Shown in pieces: positions 1-8,751 of a stretch of 64,000 bases of DNA. The translations under genes were made by a program, and so were the position numbers. Each line of letters opens with the position of its first letter. The stretch's first letter is position 1. Source of the stretch: Roseobacter sp. HKCCD6576-2 (GTDB lineage Bacteria; Pseudomonadota; Alphaproteobacteria; Rhodobacterales; Rhodobacteraceae). The stretch lies in the NCBI RefSeq assembly GCF_013179285.1, contig NZ_WVNW01000001.1:1302001-1366000 (forward strand). The letters are read 5' to 3'. A model generated the notes under the pieces. The model saw only the letters and a program-made list of their open reading frames with translations, searched no databases and was not told the DNA's origin.

Positions 1-459
1 GTGCTGTTCTTCTTCGCTGGCTTGATCGGTGGTTGTGCGGGCTCGACCTCCTGCTCGATCAAAGTCTTCCGTTATCAGTTGCTGATGACGTCCATCTCGA
101 CCCAGGTGCGGCGGCTCTATGCGCCGCATGGTGTTTTTGAGCCGCGATATCAGGGGCGCCCGGTGGCCGAAGATGTCCTGAATTCGGTCATGGCGTTTTT
201 CGTCCTGTTCTTTGTGACATTGGGCGTGGTGGCGATTCTGCTTGGGTTGACCGGGCTTGATTTCATTACTGCGATCTCTGGTGCGGCCACTGCGCTGGGC
301 AATATCGGCCCGGGTCTTGGCCCGGTGATCGGCCCGGCAGGCACCTTTGCCGAGCTGAATGACACCGCGAAATGGGTTCTCTCCGCCGCGATGCTGATTG
401 GGCGTCTGGAGCTGATGGCGGTTTTTGTGTTGTTCACTGCTGCGTTTTGGCGCGGGTGA
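1..459 (+). CDS. TrkH-type potassium transporter, C-terminal part (partial at window edge)
   Basis: The last 152 residues of an integral-membrane Trk/Ktr-type K+ translocating subunit; the beginning lies outside the window. The fragment opens with a glycine-rich pore-loop segment (GGCAGSTSCSIK, residues 11-22) followed by Arg, like the third pore loop of TrkH. It contains a second pore-loop signature (TALGNIGPGLGPVIGP, near residues 96-111) that matches the fourth TrkH filter region. Three hydrophobic helices are visible. TrkH works at the inner membrane with the cytosolic NAD-binding subunit TrkA, which is not seen here. It ends 37 nt from the convergent flavoprotein gene. Family assignment is firm; whether the protein is TrkH or the closely related TrkG/KtrB cannot be settled from the tail. 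Confidence 0.88.
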   Translation: MLFFFAGLIGGCAGSTSCSIKVFRYQLLMTSISTQVRRLYAPHGVFEPRYQGRPVAEDVLNSVMAFFVLFFVTLGVVAILLGLTGLDFITAISGAATALGNIGPGLGPVIGPAGTFAELNDTAKWVLSAAMLIGRLELMAVFVLFTAAFWRG

Positions 460-495
460 GCCCTGGACCTCGCAAGAGGTTTGGCCGGAAAACGG

Positions 496-1689
496 CTACT
501 GCTTGGCGGTGATCGCACGCCCCGCCGCGACGCCGGATGACCATGCCCATTGGAAGTTGTACCCCCCAAGCCAACCGGTCACGTCCATCACTTCACCGAT
601 AAGGTAAAGGCCAGGGATGCGAGAGGATTCCATGGTTTTGGAGCTGACCTGATCCGTTGCGACGCCGCCAAGGGTCACCTCAGCCGTGCGATATCCTTCC
701 GACGAAGTCGGCGTCAGGTCCCATTGGGTTAAGGCCTTTGCGAGGGTCTGCAGGGCGGTGTCCGACATATCGGCCAGATTGCCACCGAGACCCCACTCCG
801 TTGTCAGATGCCGCGCCAGTTTCTGCGGCAGCAGTTCGGCCAAACAGGTGCCAATTGCTTTGCCGCCCGCCGTCGCGCGGCGCGCCCGCAGATGGGCAAA
901 TAGGTCCTGGTCCGGCAAAAGATGGACCGATAGCCTGTCGCCCTCGCGCCAGTAGGACGAGATTTGCAGGATCGCCGGGCCGGATAGCCCGCGATGCGTG
1001 AAGAGCATCGCCTCCTCGAAAGCGGTGCCGTTGCAGCTAATCCGGGTGTTGACCGCCGTGCCGGAGAGCGCCGCGAACTCCGTCTTGGCTGGGTCATTGA
1101 AGGTGAGCGGCACCAGGGCCGGGCGGGTTTCCGTCAGCCGGTGGCCGAATTGCTCGGCGATTTGGTACCCAAGACTGCTGGCCCCCATTTTCGGGATCGA
1201 TTTGCCGCCGGTGGCAATCACGAGATTTTCTGCGGTCACGGTGATCGGCCTACCGTCCCGGACCAACGACACCCGAAACGCGATCCCGTCATGGGCGACC
1301 TCGCCCACAGAGGTCTGCAGCCAAAGCTCGGCAGGCTGCATTTCCGCCAGGAGCATCTGGATGATGTCCTTGGCCGATCGGTCGCAGAAGAGCTGCCCCA
1401 GGGTTTTCTCATGCCAAGGGATTTGGTGCCGCCCAACGAGATCAAGGAAATCCCATTGCGTATACCGGCTCAGCGCTGACTTGGCGAAATGTGGGTTCTC
1501 CGACAGAAAATTCTCTGCCGCGCAGCCCATATTTGTGAAGTTACACCGGCCGCCACCCGAGATGCGGATCTTCTCGCCTGGCGCCTTGGCGTGATCGATA
1601 ACCAATGTGTCCGGGCCTGCATATGTCGCGCATAAAAGCCCGGCAGCGCCTGCTCCTAAGATAAGTGTTTTGACGTGTTTCGCGCTCAT
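496..1689 (-). CDS. BaiN/YhiN (HI0933)-family FAD-dependent oxidoreductase
   Basis: A 397-residue cytosolic flavoprotein. The N terminus carries the dinucleotide-binding motif GAGAAGL (residues 12-18) on a beta-strand. The glycine-rich ISGGGRCNFTN segment, a hallmark of the HI0933/BaiN family, follows near residue 44. The C terminus has the FAD-closing pattern GLYLIGEVMDVTGWLGGYNFQWAWSSG-like (GEVxDVxGxxGGYN), typical of this family. Length matches the usual 390-420. The physiological substrate is unknown for most members; the older name aminoacetone oxidase is not well supported. It converges with the TrkH gene and is followed upstream by an unrelated J-domain gene, so it is probably transcribed alone. 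Confidence 0.87.
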   Translation of the reverse strand: MSAKHVKTLILGAGAAGLLCATYAGPDTLVIDHAKAPGEKIRISGGGRCNFTNMGCAAENFLSENPHFAKSALSRYTQWDFLDLVGRHQIPWHEKTLGQLFCDRSAKDIIQMLLAEMQPAELWLQTSVGEVAHDGIAFRVSLVRDGRPITVTAENLVIATGGKSIPKMGASSLGYQIAEQFGHRLTETRPALVPLTFNDPAKTEFAALSGTAVNTRISCNGTAFEEAMLFTHRGLSGPAILQISSYWREGDRLSVHLLPDQDLFAHLRARRATAGGKAIGTCLAELLPQKLARHLTTEWGLGGNLADMSDTALQTLAKALTQWDLTPTSSEGYRTAEVTLGGVATDQVSSKTMESSRIPGLYLIGEVMDVTGWLGGYNFQWAWSSGVAAGRAITAKQ

Positions 1690-1769
1690 TGCATGGTCAT
1701 GTCTTGCAGCAACGGTCGACGTCTCCGGCGAGGGGTATGAAGCAAAGATACAGCGAGCGCGACGTGCCG

Positions 1770-2399
1770 TTAGTCTTTGAAATTCCGGCTTTCTTTGATC
1801 TGGTCCCAGGCCCAGACGACCTCTTGCAACCGGTCTTCGTCGGTCCGATCACCGCCATTCATATCGGGGTGCAAGATTTTGATCAGGGCTTTGTAGCTCT
1901 TGCGGATCTCCGCCTTGGCCCAATGGTCCTTGGCCTCAAGAATATCGAGGGCCCGACGCTCCGTCGGCGGAAGCTTTCGTGTCCCGGTGATCGATTTGCC
2001 GCGGTTTTGCGTCGCGTTGCCGCCCAGAACCTGATGCGCATCATCGATACCAAGCCGCGCCCATGCCCGTTCTTCGGCCGATTGCTTGAACGGCTTTGTG
2101 GGCCGATCCCACACGCGATCCCGGTCAAGCTGCGCTTCCATCTCGGCCTCGGTCGTGCCGTCAAAGAAGTTCCACTTCAGATTGTATTCCCGCACATGTT
2201 CCCGGCAGAACCACAAGAAATCGTCCAACACATCGGGCGATTTCGGCGCGCGATATTGCCCCGGTTCTTCACAGCCCGGATGTTCGCAAACCCGCTGCGA
2301 CGTCTCAAACGCGCCAGACATACCCCGACGGCCGCCCCGACGTTTCTTTTTGTCGGTCGAGACGCGGAGGTCGAAATTGAACGGGTCTTTGTCGGTCAT
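1770..2399 (-). CDS. J-domain (DnaJ-like) protein with N-terminal Cys/His segment
   Basis: A 209-residue protein whose C-terminal ~60 residues form a J domain: the HPD tripeptide sits in ILHPDMNGGDR, preceded by an amphipathic helix (IRKSYKALIK), so it should stimulate an Hsp70 (DnaK) ATPase. Upstream of it, about residues 35-70, are CEHPGCEEPGQY and FCREHV, a possible zinc-binding Cys/His cluster not found in canonical DnaJ. The glycine/phenylalanine region and CXXCXGXG repeats of DnaJ are absent, so this is a type III co-chaperone. It is divergent from bolA with about 76 nt between starts; this J-protein/BolA adjacency is recurrent in Rhodobacteraceae as far as I recall. Confidence 0.88.
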   Translation of the reverse strand: MTDKDPFNFDLRVSTDKKKRRGGRRGMSGAFETSQRVCEHPGCEEPGQYRAPKSPDVLDDFLWFCREHVREYNLKWNFFDGTTEAEMEAQLDRDRVWDRPTKPFKQSAEERAWARLGIDDAHQVLGGNATQNRGKSITGTRKLPPTERRALDILEAKDHWAKAEIRKSYKALIKILHPDMNGGDRTDEDRLQEVVWAWDQIKESRNFKD

Positions 2400-2475
2400 C
2401 GGAAGTGCCTTTTCGACTCGGAGCAGCCAGTTTAGAGTTTTGGTCGGTGAGGTGAAGAGGGAGCAGGCGAAAATA

Positions 2476-2733
2476 ATGACGCGAACCGAGAAAATCCAGT
2501 CACGGCTGAGCGAGGCGTTTGATCCTGTCCTGCTTGAAGTGGTTGATGACAGCGAAAGCCATCGCGGTCATGCCGGGTATCAGGAAGGCGGAGAGAGCCA
2601 TTTTAATGTGGCTATTCAAAGCGATGCCTTCAAAGGTCTGAGCCGGATCGCGAAACACCGCGCGGTGCATGACGCCTTGGGCAAGGAGCTCATGGCAGAG
2701 ATTCACGCACTGTCGCTGGATATCCGCAGCTAG
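2476..2733 (+). CDS. BolA-family protein
   Basis: An 85-residue BolA/IbaG-type protein. The open frame extends upstream, but the ATG at 2476 gives the family start (MTRTEKIQSRL) and typical length. The core signature SESHRGHAGYQ followed by ESHFNV is the BolA loop and beta-strand, with the two conserved His that can ligate a [2Fe-2S] cluster together with a monothiol glutaredoxin. A further conserved His lies in KHRAVHDAL. The likely role is Fe-S trafficking and/or iron sensing in the cytosol. It converges with the DUF4177 gene with a 4-nt overlap of stop regions. Confidence 0.9.
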   Translation: MTRTEKIQSRLSEAFDPVLLEVVDDSESHRGHAGYQEGGESHFNVAIQSDAFKGLSRIAKHRAVHDALGKELMAEIHALSLDIRS

Positions 2734-3113
2734 CCCCTGTCGGTCGTGACGGTCTCTTCCTCGACGGCCTCACGCGTGTCGAGGTTTGGGGCGCTGTCTT
2801 CTTCTATAAGATCGGTTGGCTCCGGCTCGGGCTGCGCTTCGATCAGCACCGGTTCCGGCGCGGGCTCAGCGACTTCGTCCTCAAGGGGTTTACGGAAAAC
2901 CAGGACATTGCGATAGACGGTCTGACTGCTGGTCAGGCCCGCGCGCTCGGTCACGGGCAGGGTGTCGGCGCGGACATACTCCCACCCATCTGCGCCGACC
3001 TCGTTCATCAGGGTTTCAAGGGTATGCGCGAACCGGTCGGCATTGGCCTTTATCCCCTTGGTCTTCAAGCTTTTATCTGGCGCAGGAACCACTTTGTATT
3101 CATATCGGATCAT
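2730..3113 (-). CDS. DUF4177 domain protein with acidic tail
   Basis: A 127-residue cytosolic protein. The first ~80 residues are a DUF4177 domain: it begins MIRYEYKVVPAP, has a central helix (FAHTLETLMNEVGADGWEYV) with the conserved GADGWE turn, and a final strand (YRNVLVFRK). The remaining ~45 residues are a low-complexity acidic, proline-rich tail (PAPEPVLIEAQPEPEP), probably disordered. The function of DUF4177 is unknown. The gene lies alone between bolA (convergent) and gatB (upstream, same strand, 85 nt away). Confidence 0.82.
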   Translation of the reverse strand: MIRYEYKVVPAPDKSLKTKGIKANADRFAHTLETLMNEVGADGWEYVRADTLPVTERAGLTSSQTVYRNVLVFRKPLEDEVAEPAPEPVLIEAQPEPEPTDLIEEDSAPNLDTREAVEEETVTTDRG

Positions 3114-3198
3114 AATGCCCTCAAATCAGTTTTGGGCTGGCCTCAAATTGACCAGTTAGCAACGTGCACGAGCGCTCGCGTCCTGCTTGGCCAAGCTT

Positions 3199-4710
3199 TC
3201 AAAGTCCAAGCTTGCCGGACACGATCTCATTCACGGCCTTCGGGTTGGCCTTGCCACCCGTCGCTTTCATCACCTGGCCGACGAACCAGCCCGCGAGTTT
3301 CGGGTTCTGTTTCGCCTTCTCAACCTGGTCGGGGTTGGCGGCGATGATCTCATCCACGGCGGCCTCGATGGCACCGGTGTCGGTGACCTGCTTCATGCCG
3401 CGCGCCTCGACGATCTCTGCCGGGTCGCCGCCTTCGGTATAGACGATCTCGAAAAGGTCCTTGGCGATTTTGCCGGAGATATCGCCGGACTGGATTAGTT
3501 TGATGATGCCTGAGAGCTGGGTGGGCGTGACCGGCGTTTCCGTGATGTCGTGGTCTTCTTTCTTCAGGCGCCCGAAGAGTTCGTTGATCACCCAGTTGGC
3601 GGCGAGTTTGCCATCGGTTTCCGAGGCGACGGCTTCGAAATAGGCCGCTGAGTCCGTATCGGCGGTAAGCACCGAAGCGTCATAATCCGATAGGCCGAAA
3701 TCGCCGATGAAGCGGGCCTTCTTTGCATCGGGCAATTCGGGCAGCGTATCGGCGATACCTTCGACCCAGGCCTGTTCGATCTCCAGCGGCAGGAGGTCGG
3801 GGCAGGGGAAATAGCGGTAATCATGCGCCTCTTCCTTGGAGCGCATGGAACGGGTTTCGCCTTTGTCGGGGTCATAGAGGCGCGTTTCCTGATCGATCTC
3901 GCCGCCTGCTTCCAGAATGCCGATCTGGCGTTTGGCCTCGAAATCAATGGCTTGCTGTATGAACCGCAGGGAGTTCATGTTCTTAATCTCGCAGCGCGTG
4001 CCCAGATGGCTGAAATCCTGGGTCGCTTGATATTTCTCGTACTGGCCGGGCGGGCAGACGGAGACGTTGACGTCGGCGCGCAGGTTGCCGTTCTGCATAT
4101 TGCCGTCGCAGGTGCCGAGATAGCGCAGGATCTGGCGCAGTTTGGTGACGTAAGCCGCGGCCTCTTCGGGGCCTCGGAGATCGGGGCGGGAGACGATCTC
4201 CATCAGGGCCACACCGGTGCGGTTGAGATCGACGAAGGACATGGCGGGGTCCATGTCGTGGATCGATTTGCCCGCGTCTTGCTCCAGGTGGATGCGTTCG
4301 ATGCGCACGAGGCGCGCGGTGCCGTCGCCCATCTCGACCAGCACTTCGCCTTCGCCGACTATCGGGTGGTAAAGCTGGCTGATCTGATAGCCCTGGGGCA
4401 GGTCGGGGTAGAAATAGTTCTTCCGGTCGAAGGCGGAACGCAGGTGAATCTCGGCCTTCAAGCCCAGACCGGTGCGGACGGCCTGTTCGACGCAGAATTC
4501 ATTGATCACTGGCAGCATGCCCGGCATGCCCGCGTCGACGAAGGCGACGTTGGAGTTGGGCTCCGCGCCGAAAGTTGTGGACGCGCCGGAGAAGAGCTTG
4601 GCGTTCGACGAGACCTGGGCATGCACTTCCATCCCAATCACCAGTTCCCAGTCCTGCTTGGCGCCGGGGATCACTTTGGGTTTCGGGGTCTCGTAGGTCA
4701 GGTCGAGCAT
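3199..4710 (-). CDS. gatB: Aspartyl/glutamyl-tRNA amidotransferase subunit B
   Basis: GatB of the GatCAB complex, which converts misacylated Glu-tRNA(Gln) and Asp-tRNA(Asn) into Gln- and Asn-tRNA. The open frame runs to 4851, but the ATG at 4710 gives MLDLTYETP, the usual start, with GGAGG 6-10 nt upstream; this yields 503 residues, the family norm. Diagnostic motifs are [22 protein letters not shown]-like [13 protein letters not shown], the kinase-like loop [27 protein letters not shown] and the C-terminal YqeY tail ending [14 protein letters not shown]. gatA and gatC are not adjacent. Upstream codons 4711-4851 remain open but carry no visible ribosome site. Confidence 0.96.
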   Translation of the reverse strand: MLDLTYETPKPKVIPGAKQDWELVIGMEVHAQVSSNAKLFSGASTTFGAEPNSNVAFVDAGMPGMLPVINEFCVEQAVRTGLGLKAEIHLRSAFDRKNYFYPDLPQGYQISQLYHPIVGEGEVLVEMGDGTARLVRIERIHLEQDAGKSIHDMDPAMSFVDLNRTGVALMEIVSRPDLRGPEEAAAYVTKLRQILRYLGTCDGNMQNGNLRADVNVSVCPPGQYEKYQATQDFSHLGTRCEIKNMNSLRFIQQAIDFEAKRQIGILEAGGEIDQETRLYDPDKGETRSMRSKEEAHDYRYFPCPDLLPLEIEQAWVEGIADTLPELPDAKKARFIGDFGLSDYDASVLTADTDSAAYFEAVASETDGKLAANWVINELFGRLKKEDHDITETPVTPTQLSGIIKLIQSGDISGKIAKDLFEIVYTEGGDPAEIVEARGMKQVTDTGAIEAAVDEIIAANPDQVEKAKQNPKLAGWFVGQVMKATGGKANPKAVNEIVSGKLGL

Positions 4711-5076
4711 GGGGGCCTCCGCATCGGTCGGAGCGGGTTTAAGCGAGCCGGGCGAGACGGGCAAGGGGCGGTTGGATGTGTTGGCCTCGCGGCGATAGAT
4801 CACGGTCAGGTCTTTGAGCGCCACGCGCCGACGGTTGTTGGTCATTTGCAAGGGTCAGTCTAGAGTTTTCGGACAGTCGATGATCAAGACAAATGAGGTC
4901 CGCTGGTCTGGTCCATAATTAAGGGTGAGATGTGCCAGAGCCGACCGGCGGAACCGAGCGCGTTCTGCCCTTATCCCGGCGGATATCGGCCCAAATCTGC
5001 GCAGCCCCTTGTGCCACTCCGCCCGACCGGGCAGATTAGTTGGCCTGCTCATTGTTTCCGTTTGAGGTCCAATCTA
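4711..5076. other. Intergenic region between gatB and the first lysozyme-like gene
   Basis: About 366 nt containing the divergent control regions of gatB and the lipoprotein gene. The gatB frame stays open through most of it and a 65-codon minus-strand frame lies at 4855-5052, but neither has a ribosome site or family-like sequence. No clear promoter or hairpin could be assigned by eye. Confidence 0.4.
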
Positions 5077-5661
5077 ATGCGTGTCTTTGCCATGGTTTTG
5101 CTGGCCTGTTTCGGCCTGTCGGGCTGCGTGTCGGCCACGCCGGATGTTTCAACAACCGATATGCCGCCCCCGATGCGGTGGGACTTCCGACCGGAGGGAC
5201 GATTGTGGACCGATGCGTCGCTGCAAATGCTGGCCACAGACGCGGCTGTTTTGACAGAAACCGTACCGGGCGACATCCAATCCTGGTGCCCCGCTTACCC
5301 AGAGGCCAGCGTGCAGGAGCGCGCGGCGTTTTGGACTGGACTTTTGTCCGCTTTGGCCAAGCATGAAAGCACGTGGCGGCCTGAAGCGGTGGGCGGTGGG
5401 GGCCGTTGGTTTGGCCTGGTTCAGATCGCGCCGGCGACCGCGCGCGGCTATGGCTGCGGCGCGGGCAGTGGAACTGCGCTGCAAGATGGCGAGGCCAATT
5501 TGCAATGTGCCCTGCGCATCTGGTCGACGACCGTGCCGCGCGACGGTGTGATCTCCGCTGGCGGCGGTGGTGTCGCCGCGGATTGGGGTCCGATGGTCAT
5601 GCGCAACAAGCGCGAGGAAATGCGCGCTTGGGTGTCGCAGCAAAGCTACTGCCAGGAGTAA
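5077..5661 (+). CDS. Lipoprotein with lytic-transglycosylase/lysozyme-like domain (paralogue 1)
   Basis: A 194-residue predicted lipoprotein. The frame is open further upstream, but the ATG at 5077 gives a lipoprotein signal (MRVFAMVLLACFGLSGC) with lipobox LSGC, cysteine at residue 17. The C-terminal half has a lysozyme-like core: AFWTGLLSALAKHEST, in which the Glu of HES is the likely general acid, then AVGGGGRWFGLVQIAP, the GLxQI motif of SLT-type transglycosylases, and a final AADWGPM. Cys residues near CPAYPEAS, YGCG and LQC could form disulfides. It is anchored in the envelope and may trim peptidoglycan. The next gene is a clear paralogue in the same orientation, so this is a tandem duplication. 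Confidence 0.8.
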   Translation: MRVFAMVLLACFGLSGCVSATPDVSTTDMPPPMRWDFRPEGRLWTDASLQMLATDAAVLTETVPGDIQSWCPAYPEASVQERAAFWTGLLSALAKHESTWRPEAVGGGGRWFGLVQIAPATARGYGCGAGSGTALQDGEANLQCALRIWSTTVPRDGVISAGGGGVAADWGPMVMRNKREEMRAWVSQQSYCQE

Positions 5662-5683
5662 TCCACAGCCCTGTGGATTGTTT
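5660..5683 (+). terminator. Hairpin terminator candidate after paralogue 1
   Basis: A perfect 9-bp inverted repeat (AATCCACAG / CTGTGGATT, arms 5660-5668 and 5671-5679) with a 2-nt spacer begins inside the stop codon and is followed by GTTTC. The weak T-run makes intrinsic termination uncertain, but its position suggests transcription of the two paralogues is separated. Confidence 0.5.
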
Positions 5684-5766
5684 CCCGAATCGGGCAACTC
5701 ACGGGCTTGCGCAATGGTTAACGCATCGTCACCCTGAGGTCCGTGTTATCTGGAGGGGGCCAGGTT

Positions 5767-6552
5767 ATGCGCTTACGCGACACTTGCTATGTTCTTGTTT
5801 TCGGCTTGTTGCCAGGGATGGCGGCGGCTCAGGCCGGGCCAACTGTGACGGTTGGTGCGATGACTTTGACGCCGCAATCCGAGTTTCTTGAACCGATCGA
5901 GCCCGAGACCCAAGCGCCGCGGGTGAGCCTGCGGCCGCTATCGCGACCGGAATGGGCGATGCCCGATATGATGTGGGATGGCCACCCGCGTGGTGCACGA
6001 TGGAGTCTTGCCGTCATGGGCGCGCTCAGAGGGCATGGCGCCGGTCTTATGGATGTGGTGCCCGAAGATATCGAGGCTTGGTGCCCGGCCTATGAAGCGG
6101 CGGATCGGGCGCAGCGCGCGGCCTTTTGGGCCGGGCTTACGTCGACGCTGGCGTTTCATGAAAGCACCCATCGGCCGCGAGCGGTCGGCGGCGGCGGGCG
6201 CTGGTTCGGCCTGGTGCAGATCGCGCCCGGCACGGCGCGCTGGCGCAATTGCGAGGTGCGGTCGGGCCAGGCGCTGCTGGATGGCGCAGCCAATCTGCGG
6301 TGCGGCATTCGGATCATGGCCATCACTGTGCCGCGCGACGGGGTGGTCTCAGAAGGGATGCGCGGTGTAGCTGCCGATTGGGGGCCATTTCATTCGCGGC
6401 GGAAGCGCGAAGAGATGCGGAATTGGGTGCGTCAGCAAGATTATTGCCGTCCACCCACACGGCCGCAAATCCGACCGGTCGGGCTGGTGCCAGAGCCGGT
6501 TTTGCCGGTGCCGCGACCTGAACCTTTCGCGGGTCTTGCAGAAGCGGGTTAA
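5767..6552 (+). CDS. Secreted lytic-transglycosylase/lysozyme-like protein (paralogue 2)
   Basis: A 261-residue protein with a Sec signal peptide (MRLRDTCYVLVFGLLPGMAAAQA, cleavage after about residue 23) in place of the lipobox of its neighbour. The start at 5767 has GGAGG about 10 nt upstream. The catalytic core repeats paralogue 1 almost phrase by phrase: CPAYEAADRAQRAAFWAGLTSTLAFHEST, AVGGGGRWFGLVQIAPGTARW, ANLRCGIRI, VPRDGVVSEG, KREEMRNWVRQQDYC. The HEST glutamate is the likely catalytic acid. A proline-rich 40-residue tail (LVPEPVLPVPRPEP) is unique to this copy. Role in peptidoglycan cleavage is inferred. Confidence 0.8.
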   Translation: MRLRDTCYVLVFGLLPGMAAAQAGPTVTVGAMTLTPQSEFLEPIEPETQAPRVSLRPLSRPEWAMPDMMWDGHPRGARWSLAVMGALRGHGAGLMDVVPEDIEAWCPAYEAADRAQRAAFWAGLTSTLAFHESTHRPRAVGGGGRWFGLVQIAPGTARWRNCEVRSGQALLDGAANLRCGIRIMAITVPRDGVVSEGMRGVAADWGPFHSRRKREEMRNWVRQQDYCRPPTRPQIRPVGLVPEPVLPVPRPEPFAGLAEAG

Positions 6553-6959
6553 CCCTCGCGCACGGGGACCCCGCGATTGGTGGCTTCACGGATCAACACG
6601 GTCGGGTCGGGCACAGCCATGTGATGCAGCTTCACCTCGGTCCCATCGGTCATCACGATGGTGCATCGCGTCGGGCCATCCCCGTCATAGACACGCAGAT
6701 GCGCGATCGATCGCGCGGGCAGGCTGCGGTCGCGCGGACCTTCAAAAATATGCCAACACTCGGGGGATAAATGCAGCCCATAAACCGGGGTTACAACGAT
6801 TTGCCAGAAGCAGACGCAAAGCGCGGGGATCAGCAACAACAGCACCAATCCCGGCACGGACTGCCATAGAAAAGCGGTCAATAATACCAGGACTCCAAAG
6901 GCCGTGGCACTCAAGGCAAGATTGCCCGGACGGGCACGATATTCAAAGTCACTGGTCAT
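6549..6959 (-). CDS. Small membrane protein, unknown function
   Basis: A 136-residue protein. I chose the ATG at 6959 (MTSDFEYRARPGN), which overlaps the end of the upstream acyltransferase gene by 11 nt; the longer frame to 7148 has no support. Two closely spaced hydrophobic helices occupy about residues 18-60 (ATAFGVLVLLTAF and GLVLLLLIPALCVCFW), followed by a soluble domain of beta character (GLHLSPECWHIFEGP, RCTIVMTDGTEVKLHHM). This hairpin-plus-PH-like layout is reminiscent of DUF2244-type proteins, but I cannot assign it. The overlap implies translational coupling with the acyltransferase. Confidence 0.7.
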   Translation of the reverse strand: MTSDFEYRARPGNLALSATAFGVLVLLTAFLWQSVPGLVLLLLIPALCVCFWQIVVTPVYGLHLSPECWHIFEGPRDRSLPARSIAHLRVYDGDGPTRCTIVMTDGTEVKLHHMAVPDPTVLIREATNRGVPVREG

Positions 6960-7902
6960 GGCCGTTGCATAAGAAAGTATTGAGCCTGCAATGTGGCGTG
7001 TCTGGGGAAAGCTTAGGCCCAACCTTGGCCAAAGATGGGCGGCTGGCCCGCAGCAGAGAAAACCCGTGAGTCCGCTCGCGTCCGCCCAACGCCAGGGTTC
7101 GGGCGCGCAGCATTTCGATCGCAGATGGGCCATCGGCAGGTAAGGCACTGGGCGCGATGGCCGCGCCTATATTGATGCGGAACGGTTGGCGGGCCTTATT
7201 CAGCGTTTCATAAAAGAGCGTGATGTCGCGCAAGCTGGGGTGCAGCGCATCGAAGGCGTAAAACAGGGCGGAGTTGCGGGCGCAGATATGAACCGGGATC
7301 ACCGGAAGCTCGAATCTCCGGGCGATCATTGCCGCCGAACCCATCCACGGGCGCTCCTCTAGCCGCAGACCGTGGCGTTTGGCGAGCCGCCCCGATGGGA
7401 AGATCACACCGATCCGCCCCGCGTCCAGCGCGCGATGCAGCCCGTGCATCGTCGCGCGGGTTTTGGCATAGCACCGTTTCTCAGTACGCCATTCCACCGG
7501 GAGGATGAGATCGGCCATCTGTGGTAAGACGCGCAGGATATCCGCATTTGCCATGATGAAGCTGTCATTGCGGCGCCGGGCGATGAGATGGTGCAGGATA
7601 ATCCCATCGGCAATCCCGGTCGGGTGGTTCGCGACGATCAGAGCGGGCCCCTCCGTCGGGATATGGGCGAGGCCCCGAACTGTGACATCTTGCGCGATCA
7701 GACCGGCCAAACGAGCCATGATCTCTGGCATCGGCAAGGGGCTAAGTGTCTCGCCCAAATCCAAGGTACGATTGTAGGCCAAAAGCATGTTCAGCAACGC
7801 GCGCACGTGCCGCGTCCCGGGCCTGTCGGAGAACAACCAGGGTGCCCGTTCGGCAATCAAAGGATCGGTGCGAGCCGCGATGGTCATAAGGCGCAAAAAC
7901 AC
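6949..7902 (-). CDS. PlsC-type lysophospholipid/1-acylglycerol-3-phosphate acyltransferase
   Basis: A 317-residue acyltransferase-like protein. The active-site block reads VANHPTGIADGIIL (near residue 90), where His and Asp are separated by five residues instead of the usual four, the spacing of the NHPxGxxDG subgroup. A second block, PSGRLAKR, matches motif III (substrate phosphate binding), and VIPVHICARNS resembles motif IV. It probably transfers acyl chains to a lysolipid at the inner membrane. GTG at 7902 or ATG at 7887 could be the start; neither has a strong ribosome site. It is coupled to the small membrane protein downstream and divergent from the DUF1624 gene. Confidence 0.8.
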   Translation of the reverse strand: MFLRLMTIAARTDPLIAERAPWLFSDRPGTRHVRALLNMLLAYNRTLDLGETLSPLPMPEIMARLAGLIAQDVTVRGLAHIPTEGPALIVANHPTGIADGIILHHLIARRRNDSFIMANADILRVLPQMADLILPVEWRTEKRCYAKTRATMHGLHRALDAGRIGVIFPSGRLAKRHGLRLEERPWMGSAAMIARRFELPVIPVHICARNSALFYAFDALHPSLRDITLFYETLNKARQPFRINIGAAIAPSALPADGPSAIEMLRARTLALGGRERTHGFSLLRASRPSLAKVGPKLSPDTPHCRLNTFLCNGHDQ

Positions 7903-8013
7903 CCTTTGTATGACGCGGCCATGACGATAGAGCCCCGTGAGCGGCGATCAGCGGATATAGGGTGGCGGATCGTTGACGGGCCGCTAGGGTAGGGCGCGCA
8001 AGAGCGAGATGAG

Positions 8014-8751
8014 ATGAGAGCACAATCAGAAATCAGCGTTCCAGGCCGGATCGTGGCCTTGGATTTGGCCCGCACGGCGGCGCTCGCCGGCATGGTGATC
8101 TATCATTTCATCTTCGATCTGGCGCTGTTCGGCTATGTGCCGCCAGAAACGGCCGTCACCGGTGGCTGGGCGCTGTTTGCCAAGCTGGTTGCGGGCAGCT
8201 TTCTGTTCCTGGCGGGGGTAAGCCTATGGTTGGCGCATGGGCGCGGCATCCGCTGGCCTGCGTTCTGGCGGCGGATTGCGATGGTTGGCGGCGCGGCGGC
8301 ATTGATCTCTGTGGCGACCTATGTGGTTATGCCGCAGAGTTTTGTTTTCTTTGGCATTTTGCATTCCATCGCGCTGTGCAGTGTGATCGGGTTGGCGTTT
8401 CTGCGGCTGCCGGTTTTGGTCACTCTAGCGGTGGCAATGGGCGTGTTTTTCCTGCCGCAATATGCGCGGTTCGAGATGTTCAATGCGCCCTGGTTCTATT
8501 GGACCGGGCTGGGCACGAGTTGGCCGCCGACAATTGACTATGAGCCGGTGTTTCCGTGGCTGGCGCCGTTTCTGGCGGGCCTGGCGCTGACGCGGTTTGT
8601 CGATCTTTCCGGGTGGATGCCGCGCCCGCATGTGCCGGGGCACACCGCCCGGCTCTTGGCGTGGCCGGGGCGGCATTCGCTGATCTTGTACCTGGTCCAC
8701 CAGCCGGTGCTGATCTCTGGGCTGTGGCTAGTGACCCAGGTGATCCGCTAG
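8014..8751 (+). CDS. DUF1624 / heparan-alpha-glucosaminide N-acetyltransferase-like membrane protein
   Basis: A 245-residue polytopic membrane protein. The N terminus (GRIVALDLARTAALAGMVIYH, split by the first helix) is the characteristic start of the DUF1624/HGSNAT catalytic family, with a conserved His in the first helix; about seven hydrophobic helices follow, and the C terminus has the HSLILYLVHQPVL motif (second conserved His near the end). Family members move acyl groups across membranes, but the substrate here is unknown. It converges on pepN with a 4-nt overlap and is divergent from the PlsC-type gene. Confidence 0.82.
   Translation: MRAQSEISVPGRIVALDLARTAALAGMVIYHFIFDLALFGYVPPETAVTGGWALFAKLVAGSFLFLAGVSLWLAHGRGIRWPAFWRRIAMVGGAAALISVATYVVMPQSFVFFGILHSIALCSVIGLAFLRLPVLVTLAVAMGVFFLPQYARFEMFNAPWFYWTGLGTSWPPTIDYEPVFPWLAPFLAGLALTRFVDLSGWMPRPHVPGHTARLLAWPGRHSLILYLVHQPVLISGLWLVTQVIR

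Noticed and set aside
3823-4863. 346-codon plus-strand open frame antisense to gatB
   Set aside because: gatB is unambiguous on the other strand; the plus-strand frame is compositional only.
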